Shown here: piece by piece, positions 59,096-64,000 of the stretch
Position numbering within the stretch: the first letter of the stretch is position 1
How the letters are laid out: each line of letters opens with the position of its first letter
NCBI RefSeq assembly: GCF_965118125.1
Contig: NZ_OZ221288.1
Coordinates: forward strand, 434,001 to 498,000
DNA length: 64,000 bases
Direction: 5' to 3'
From: Pararobbsia alpina_A
GTDB lineage: Bacteria; Pseudomonadota; Gammaproteobacteria; Burkholderiales; Burkholderiaceae
Translations under genes and position numbers: made by a program
The notes under the pieces: model-generated
What the model was told of the DNA's origin: nothing
The model's database searches: none
What the model saw: only the letters and a program-made list of their open reading frames with translations

Positions 59096-60337
59096 CTACT
59101 GCCAGAGCGTGTCCAGATGATGGAAGCCCCACTTTCGTGGATCTTCCGGACCGAGGATCCGCAGGGTGCAGCCCTCAGCGGCGAGGTCGATCAGATTGTC
59201 GGGCACGGTACGGTCGGCGGTGATCGAATAGAACGCGCGCACGATCGGCTTGGTCAGCAGCCCTTTGCCCTGCTCTGTTACCAGCGCGAGTTCATTTGAA
59301 CTCAGACGTACCAACGACCCAACAGGATAAATCCCAACGAATTTCACGAACGCACTAAAGATGCGTTCATCGAAATGTCCGCGCCAGTTGGCCATCTCGC
59401 GGATCGCTTCCGCAGGGCTCCACGGACGCTTGTAGGCGCGCTCCGAAGTCACTGCATCGTAGACATCGCAGACCGCACCCATGCGAGCCAGCAGCGGAAT
59501 GTCGTTGCCGACCAGACCCACGGGATATCCGCCACCCGAAAACTTCTCATGGTGGTACAGCGCGATGTCCTGTACTTCGACCGGTGCGCCCGCCTCTTTC
59601 AGCATGCTGCCACCGGCGACGGAATGGCGCTTCATGTGCGCGAATTCGGCGTCGGTCAACCGGCCGGGCTTGTTCAAGATGTCGAGCGGCACGGTGGCCT
59701 TGCCGAGATCGTGCATCAGGCCGCCGGCACCTGCCAACTGGACCATGTCTTCATCGAGCCCAAGCTGGCGAGCCAGGCCGACCATCAGTGCGCACACGGC
59801 AACCGAATGCAGATAGGTGTAGCTGTCGTGCGTCTTCAGGCGCGCAACGCTGATCAGCGCGGAAGGATTTCGATCGACCGAATCCGCGATCTGACGAACC
59901 AGGGGAACCGTCGTCTCCGGATCGATCGCCTTGCCAAGCCGCACGTCGTGGAACATCGACAAGACGAACTCTTTGGCTTCAGCACACACTCGACGAGCGC
60001 GACGCACTTCCGCGGCCATGTCTTCGTGCTGCGCGGCGTGCAAACGCGGCGTTTCCGTAACCGGTGCGCTGACGGTTTTGTCTTCGAGGTTATTGTGGGG
60101 ATCTGCGGCCGGATGCTCGGCAACGGCGGCGCTCGAGCGCCCTCCGCTACGCCACTCGACACCATCACTGACGATCACATGCGTGATGCCTGCTTCCTTG
60201 ATCTGCAGGATCTGGCTGATATCGGTCACGGCAAAGCCTTGCTGACCGAACAGATGTGGCGAGAGAGAGTCCTCGACGGACTCGATATACATCCCCACCT
60301 GCACTTGCGTAATCGGAACGCGACGATCGTTCGACAT
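59096..60337 (-). CDS. HD-GYP domain protein, probable cyclic di-GMP phosphodiesterase
   Basis: A 413-residue protein. The N-terminal DUF3391-like part (about 1-110) begins VPITQVQVGMYIESVEDSL. The HD-GYP domain covers about 165-350: HDSYTYLHSVAVCALMVGLARQLG, LAGAGGLMHDLGKATVPLDILNKPG and DIALYHHEKFSGGGYPVGLVGNDIPLLARMGAVCDVYDAVTSERAYKRPWSPAEA. The GYP loop has Ser where most have Asp (HHExxDGxGYP). It should degrade cyclic di-GMP, opposing the cyclase at 52-53 kb. Confidence 0.92.
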   Translation of the reverse strand: MSNDRRVPITQVQVGMYIESVEDSLSPHLFGQQGFAVTDISQILQIKEAGITHVIVSDGVEWRSGGRSSAAVAEHPAADPHNNLEDKTVSAPVTETPRLHAAQHEDMAAEVRRARRVCAEAKEFVLSMFHDVRLGKAIDPETTVPLVRQIADSVDRNPSALISVARLKTHDSYTYLHSVAVCALMVGLARQLGLDEDMVQLAGAGGLMHDLGKATVPLDILNKPGRLTDAEFAHMKRHSVAGGSMLKEAGAPVEVQDIALYHHEKFSGGGYPVGLVGNDIPLLARMGAVCDVYDAVTSERAYKRPWSPAEAIREMANWRGHFDERIFSAFVKFVGIYPVGSLVRLSSNELALVTEQGKGLLTKPIVRAFYSITADRTVPDNLIDLAAEGCTLRILGPEDPRKWGFHHLDTLWQ

Positions 60338-60972
60338 ACTGTTTACTAAATTGAACGAAACTCGCGCGGTGGCGCGAACACCGGCGCGTCGTATCGAGTC
60401 AATACCCCGTATGGTCAGTAGGCTTTTGTCTGCCTTTCGACCGCTGAACTGGATTGCGGAAATCAGCCTGCATTTAAAAATGCAGTCGCCCCGACAATAT
60501 CACTCAGAAATCGAGGATGAAAGCTACGGTTAAGCGTCGGGACAGCGTACTTACCCTCACTTGACTCGCCTTGCCGCGACAGCAAAGGGCAGGCATCCCT
60601 TTACGCGCTCGGTGTGGCGTGACTCAAGTTGCAACTGCGCATCGGAGCGTCGGTGGATCGGGGCATTGCGCGATCGCTGCATCGGGGCATTGCCAGGTCA
60701 GCACATTGGCACATCGACGCGCAACATCTGTACACGACGATAGAAGGCGAACACCGCGCTGCGACGTAAAGAACCCGGACACGAAAGCGAAGCGGTTTGC
60801 CGTGCCCTCTGCCTCGAAACGAGTCATTTGTTGCGCATGCAACAACCATTTTCACGCTCTTGAGTCGCGAACAGGGAGTGCTTGAGGAATAACGACTATC
60901 CAATGTCGGTCGGCGCAAAAAAAGATGTCCTGATAGATTGGCCCCCAACCTGATCATCAATGGAGACTTTCC
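60338..60972. other. Long intergenic region, no gene seen
   Basis: 635 bp between the HD-GYP start and the catalase gene. It holds two copies of ATCGGGGCATTG (60657-60668 and 60681-60692), 24 bp apart. Frames here are Arg/Ser rich and not protein-like. The promoters for both flanking genes must lie here, but I cannot point to a convincing one. Confidence 0.5.
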
Positions 60973-62031
60973 ATGCCTGAAACGCCCAACTCCCCGGGGG
61001 CACCCGGGAAATCGCTGGTGCTGATTGCGGCGATCGTGGCCGTTATCGTCGCGGCTTTCGCGTACACGGCCGGCTGGTTCACGCCGGATCGCCTGACGCC
61101 CGCGAAGATTGTCGACAGTCTGGCGCCACCGGGAGGCCCCGCACTGGGCTTCCGCCGGAACCACGCCAAGGGCATCTGTTTCACCGGTGAGTTCGATTCC
61201 AACGGCGCCGGCCTCCAGTTGTCGAAAGCGCCGATGTTCGTGCAGGGCTCGTACCCGGTGACCGGTCGCTTCAATCTGGCCACGCCGAACCCGAAGCTTG
61301 AGGATGCGATGGCACGCGTGCGCGGTATTGGCCTGCGTATCGTGGCACCGGATGGCGAGTGGCGCATGGCCATGATCGACGCGCCCTTCTTCCCTGTTGC
61401 GACGCCCCAGGCTTTCTTCGACCTTCAGAAAGCCTTGGCACGCAAGGATGATCCGAATGCGATGAAGGACTTCGTCGGAGCGCACCCGGAACTCGCGCAT
61501 TTCGGCGCCTGGGCGGGAAGCGCACCGTGGACGTCGTCGTATGCTGAGGATCGATTCAACAGTCTGAATAGCTTTCTCTTTACGAACTCGGCAGGCGAAG
61601 ATCGCGTCGTTCGCTGGTCGATCGTCCCGGTCGCGCAGCCGCAACTGCTGGCGCCTGACCAGCTCAAGGCCGAAAAGCCGGACTTCCTCGAAACGGACAT
61701 CACGCAGCGCGTGAGCCAGGGCCCGCAAAGCTGGAAGCTGGTCGTCACGGTCGCCAGCCAGGGCGACCCGACTGCCGACCCGAGCAAGGCGTGGCCCGAT
61801 GATCGCCGCCAGGTCGACGTCGGTACGCTGGTCGTGAAGCAGATCGAGCCGGAGCCTGATGGCCCCTGCCGAGATCTGAATTTCGATCCGACGGTGCTGC
61901 CTGCTGGCATGCACGTGTCCGACGACCCGTTCCCGGCCGCACGTTCGGCCGCCTATTCGGTTTCGTTCAATCGACGCACCGCTGAAGACAAGGACTATCC
62001 GCACACGCCGGCAGAAGGAGGCAAGCAATGA
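60973..62031 (+). CDS. SrpA-type catalase-related peroxidase, membrane anchored
   Basis: A 352-residue protein. An N-terminal anchor (LVLIAAIVAVIVAAFAYTAGW, residues 15-35) is followed by a reduced catalase fold (about 40-330). The distal haem histidine is His64 in FRRNHAKGICFTGEF, and GRFNLATPNPKLEDAMARVRGIGLRI is the conserved second segment. These small periplasmic relatives lack the long catalase C-terminal domains and are usually paired with cytochrome b561, as here (4-nt overlap with the next gene). The pair probably reduces peroxide using membrane electrons. Confidence 0.93.
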   Translation: MPETPNSPGAPGKSLVLIAAIVAVIVAAFAYTAGWFTPDRLTPAKIVDSLAPPGGPALGFRRNHAKGICFTGEFDSNGAGLQLSKAPMFVQGSYPVTGRFNLATPNPKLEDAMARVRGIGLRIVAPDGEWRMAMIDAPFFPVATPQAFFDLQKALARKDDPNAMKDFVGAHPELAHFGAWAGSAPWTSSYAEDRFNSLNSFLFTNSAGEDRVVRWSIVPVAQPQLLAPDQLKAEKPDFLETDITQRVSQGPQSWKLVVTVASQGDPTADPSKAWPDDRRQVDVGTLVVKQIEPEPDGPCRDLNFDPTVLPAGMHVSDDPFPAARSAAYSVSFNRRTAEDKDYPHTPAEGGKQ

Positions 62032-62564
62032 GCCCGACACATACGCAGTTCACGCCGCTACAGCGCGCCCTGCACTGGGTCATGGCGATATGCATTCTGT
62101 CGATGCTGTTTATCGGCGTCGGCATGGTGTCCACGATCCGGCCCACGTATCTGACACTGGTGTCGATACACAAGCCGCTCGGCGTCGTGATTCTGGTGCT
62201 TGCGCTGATCCGCCTGGTAGTTCGACTCACGAAGGGTGCACCTCCGCTGCCCGAAGACATGCCGATCCCGATGAAGCTCGCGGCGTGGTTGTCGCATCTC
62301 GCGTTCTACGCCTTGATGATCGTTTTGCCGTTGCTTGGCTGGGGCATGTTGTCGGCTGCGCGTTACCCGGTCGTCGTGTTCGGCGTGCAGTTGCCGTGGA
62401 TCGCGCCGCATAGCAATGACCTTCACACGCTACTTTGGAATGCGCACCGGTTCCTGGCGTTGTGTTTCTTTGCGCTGATCGTGCTTCACCTGGCTGCAGC
62501 GCTTTTCCATGCGCTGATCCGGCGCGATGGGGTGTTTCAAGCGATGGCTGGCGGGCGTCGATAA
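62028..62564 (+). CDS. Cytochrome b561
   Basis: A 178-residue four-span di-haem protein. Haem ligands are expected at His16 (RALHWVMA), His48 (VSIHKPLGV) and two later His in NAHRFLALCFFALIVLHLAAALFHAL. The start overlaps the catalase stop (ATGA), so the two are translated together. It would pass electrons from the quinone pool to the periplasmic catalase-like partner. Confidence 0.93.
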   Translation: MSPTHTQFTPLQRALHWVMAICILSMLFIGVGMVSTIRPTYLTLVSIHKPLGVVILVLALIRLVVRLTKGAPPLPEDMPIPMKLAAWLSHLAFYALMIVLPLLGWGMLSAARYPVVVFGVQLPWIAPHSNDLHTLLWNAHRFLALCFFALIVLHLAAALFHALIRRDGVFQAMAGGRR

Positions 62565-62697
62565 GCGGCCGAGAATGGAGGACCCAGGCCCCCGTCGCTT
62601 TCGCAACCTGATGTGGTGAGACGCGAATTTGGCGGATAGGTCGGCTACGGTGGTGGCGCGAAGCTTGATGTACGCGAGTGTCGCGCCGCCGGCCGCT

Positions 62698-62753
62698 TCA
62701 AGGCCTCACAAATACGCGCGCGCCGGTCTTCCCTTCAAGGCCCGGCAAACATG
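62698..62753. repeat. Degenerate copies of the 3' end of the downstream-transcribed gene
   Basis: The last about 32 bp of the 62772-63290 gene (TCAGGGCCTGACAAACACG at 62772 onward) recur at 62698-62730 (TCAAGGCCTCACAAATACG...) with one gap and a few changes, and a shorter copy starts at 62735. On the minus strand they encode repeats of the C-terminal VFVRP-stop. Confidence 0.6.
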
Positions 62754-62771
62754 TAGGGCCCCTGTTGTCCC

Positions 62772-63290
62772 TCAGGGCCTGACAAACACGGGCGGCGCCG
62801 GTCGTTGAGGCGTCGTCGATTTTCCCCACGCGTTGCCGAAGCGTGTTTCCTCTGCGGACAGGTTGAACGTGCCGACCTTGTTCGACGGCTGGGTGGCTAA
62901 CGCTTCCGCGGCACTTTGTGATGCCGCGTTGGGCTTCGCCGCATGCGACGCGAGTTGGTCGCTCAAGCAGCCGTACGACAGTGTGCGTTTGCCTGACACT
63001 TCGACATCGACGCACACGGGCTTGCTGGCGGGGGCTGGTGCATCGGCCGACTGAGTTGTGCCGGCCTTGGCGTCGGACGACGATGCTACTGCGCCAGCTT
63101 CTTCTGCGAGCGCCTTCGACGAGGGAATGGCAAGGCCAAACAGGATGGCCATAGCGAGCGTCGAAACGAATGGCGTCGTCGCGATTGTTGACGCGGGTGT
63201 TGATGGGACTCTTGTTGCGCGTAAATGACTGCGCAAAACAATCCCCAAGACTTTGCGCGAATCGGCAAGCAAACCAGCAAGCGAATCCAT
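62772..63290 (-). CDS. Hypothetical secreted protein
   Basis: A 172-residue protein from the ATG at 63290 (GGAGG 8 nt upstream). The N-terminal about 40 residues are basic and hydrophilic, followed by a signal-like segment FVSTLAMAILFGLAIPSSKALAEE. The mature part has Ala/Ser linkers around a conserved-looking core (PVCVDVEVSGKRTLSYGCLSDQLA) with two cysteines that could pair, and an end VGTFNLSAEETRFGNAWGKSTTPQRP. I have seen this pattern in uncharacterised Burkholderiaceae proteins. The function is unknown. Confidence 0.7.
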   Translation of the reverse strand: MDSLAGLLADSRKVLGIVLRSHLRATRVPSTPASTIATTPFVSTLAMAILFGLAIPSSKALAEEAGAVASSSDAKAGTTQSADAPAPASKPVCVDVEVSGKRTLSYGCLSDQLASHAAKPNAASQSAAEALATQPSNKVGTFNLSAEETRFGNAWGKSTTPQRPAPPVFVRP

Positions 63291-63409
63291 GAGGCGATCC
63301 TCCGTCGTCAGACGCCGTCTTGAGCCCCGTCGCTACGACTCGTATCAGACGCATTCGCAAACGTTCACAACGTCCCGTATCCAGAGCCTTCGCAACATCG
63401 CTTTCAACG

Positions 63410-64000
63410 TTACTTCTCGACGTTGACAGCTTCCGGGCGCGCTTGTTCCATGCACTTTTCTCGATCGGCCTCGAGAAACCGGCCAAACGCGCGTTGGTCC
63501 GATCGTGGCACGCGCGGCAACGCGTGATCTGCGACACGTCGTATGCGTTTTACCTCTTCCCATTCGACGATATCGGCCGCCACAGGCAGTGGCGTTCGAG
63601 TCGGTGCGCGATAGACAACCCGGAAAAGGCGTGGCGCGATCGTTTGGGGCGTACGCGGATTCTCGCTTTGCGACGCGTGTCCGGTCCAGACTGCGCCCAC
63701 ATCACGTATCGCGTCGCCGAACCAGAATCGCACGCGCATCCCTGACACCTTCGGATCCGGATACACGATAAACCCCGCCAACACGAGCAAGGCATACGGT
63801 AAGTCGTGTTCGTCGAGCCCCGGGTAAGACCACAAATTAACGACGTCTGCGTGTGCGATCAATTCCGTAAGCCGTCGCAGCGACATCCCCGGCGCCTCGT
63901 GCCGCATCACCTGAAAATGCCGCTGCCAGAAACGCAGGAACCGCGCACGCTGCTTTGGGCCCGCCACTGAATCGAACGCGTGCCCGATCCAGTTGTGCTC
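63410..64000 (-). CDS. Hypothetical protein, 5' end outside the window (partial)
   Basis: The frame is open from the window edge to TAA at 63412-63410, giving 196 residues. The edge part (HNWIGHAFDSVAGPKQRARFLRFWQRHFQVMRHE) is protein-like in the same frame, so the gene begins beyond 64000, and the GTG at 63967 is probably not the start. I do not recognise a domain. The protein is rich in Trp, Arg and aromatic residues and appears soluble. It precedes the secreted hypothetical gene on the same strand (119-bp gap). Confidence 0.6.
   Translation of the reverse strand, partial: EHNWIGHAFDSVAGPKQRARFLRFWQRHFQVMRHEAPGMSLRRLTELIAHADVVNLWSYPGLDEHDLPYALLVLAGFIVYPDPKVSGMRVRFWFGDAIRDVGAVWTGHASQSENPRTPQTIAPRLFRVVYRAPTRTPLPVAADIVEWEEVKRIRRVADHALPRVPRSDQRAFGRFLEADREKCMEQARPEAVNVEK

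Overview
The window is about 62% G+C and reads like a Burkholderiaceae genome (Burkholderia, Paraburkholderia, Caballeronia or a close relative). This placement is inferred from gene content and codon style, not from a marker gene. The content is almost all accessory: catabolic importers, regulators, stress genes and surface glycoprotein genes. That fits a secondary replicon or a flexible chromosomal region. I see no rRNA, tRNA, CRISPR array or prophage. One intact insertion sequence is present.

Layout. 1-3.1 kb: tail of an acetyltransferase gene, an FNR-type oxygen regulator and a MocR regulator. 3.5-9.6 kb: a complete seven-gene Nit1C cluster (nitrilase, radical SAM, GNAT, AIR-synthase-like, flavoprotein and two small proteins) behind a sigma-54 promoter. 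9.9-15.7 kb: a TibC/AAH-type heptosyltransferase and its AIDA-repeat autotransporter substrate. 16.3-27.1 kb: one long minus-strand operon headed by a LacI regulator, with two CUT1-type ABC importers (each a binding protein plus two permeases, neither with an ATPase) flanking an ADP-ribosylglycohydrolase and a nucleoside hydrolase. It ends against a broken Abi-type gene. 27.4-29.9 kb: a GlxA-like regulator between two genes that share one 29-bp operator-like element. 30-34 kb: a MAPEG protein, TetR, an ECF sigma factor with its NrsF anti-sigma factor, and a beta-propeller protein that shares the ECF promoter motif.

34-43.7 kb: GntR-mtnK-mtnA-class II aldolase-rbsB/A/C-like importer-dhaK-dhaL. 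This looks like uptake and cleavage of 5-methylthioribose or 5-deoxyribose (DHAP-shunt logic) coupled to a dihydroxyacetone-type kinase. 43.7-50.5 kb: a low-oxygen/stress patch with two universal stress proteins behind FNR-box palindromes, a deletion remnant of a second fnr gene, a response regulator, oleate hydratase, a PAS histidine kinase and an outer-membrane protein. 50.7-56.5 kb: an HIBADH-type dehydrogenase, a PAS-GGDEF diguanylate cyclase, an acyltransferase remnant, a FixJ-type regulator, GNAT, LysR and an isochorismatase-fold hydrolase. 56.9-58.5 kb: an IS1202/ISNCY-like element with a 5-bp target duplication, inserted beside a decayed end of a related element. 58.6-64 kb: two tiny membrane proteins, an HD-GYP protein, an SrpA-type catalase plus cytochrome b561 pair, a secreted hypothetical protein and a gene running off the window.

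Themes. Nitrogen stress (sigma-54 and Nit1C), oxygen status (FNR, FNR boxes and USPs), oxidative or metal stress (ECF/NrsF, catalase/b561), and salvage of ribosyl compounds (two separate clusters). Several operon spacers carry short tandem repeats of 6, 10 or 12 bp. Three truncated genes (fnr, abi and acyltransferase) show past deletions at operon borders. The most novel-looking items are the ATPase-less twin importer operon with ARH and nucleoside hydrolase, the mtn-ald-rbs-dha cluster, the paired GlxA operators, and the paired ECF promoters.
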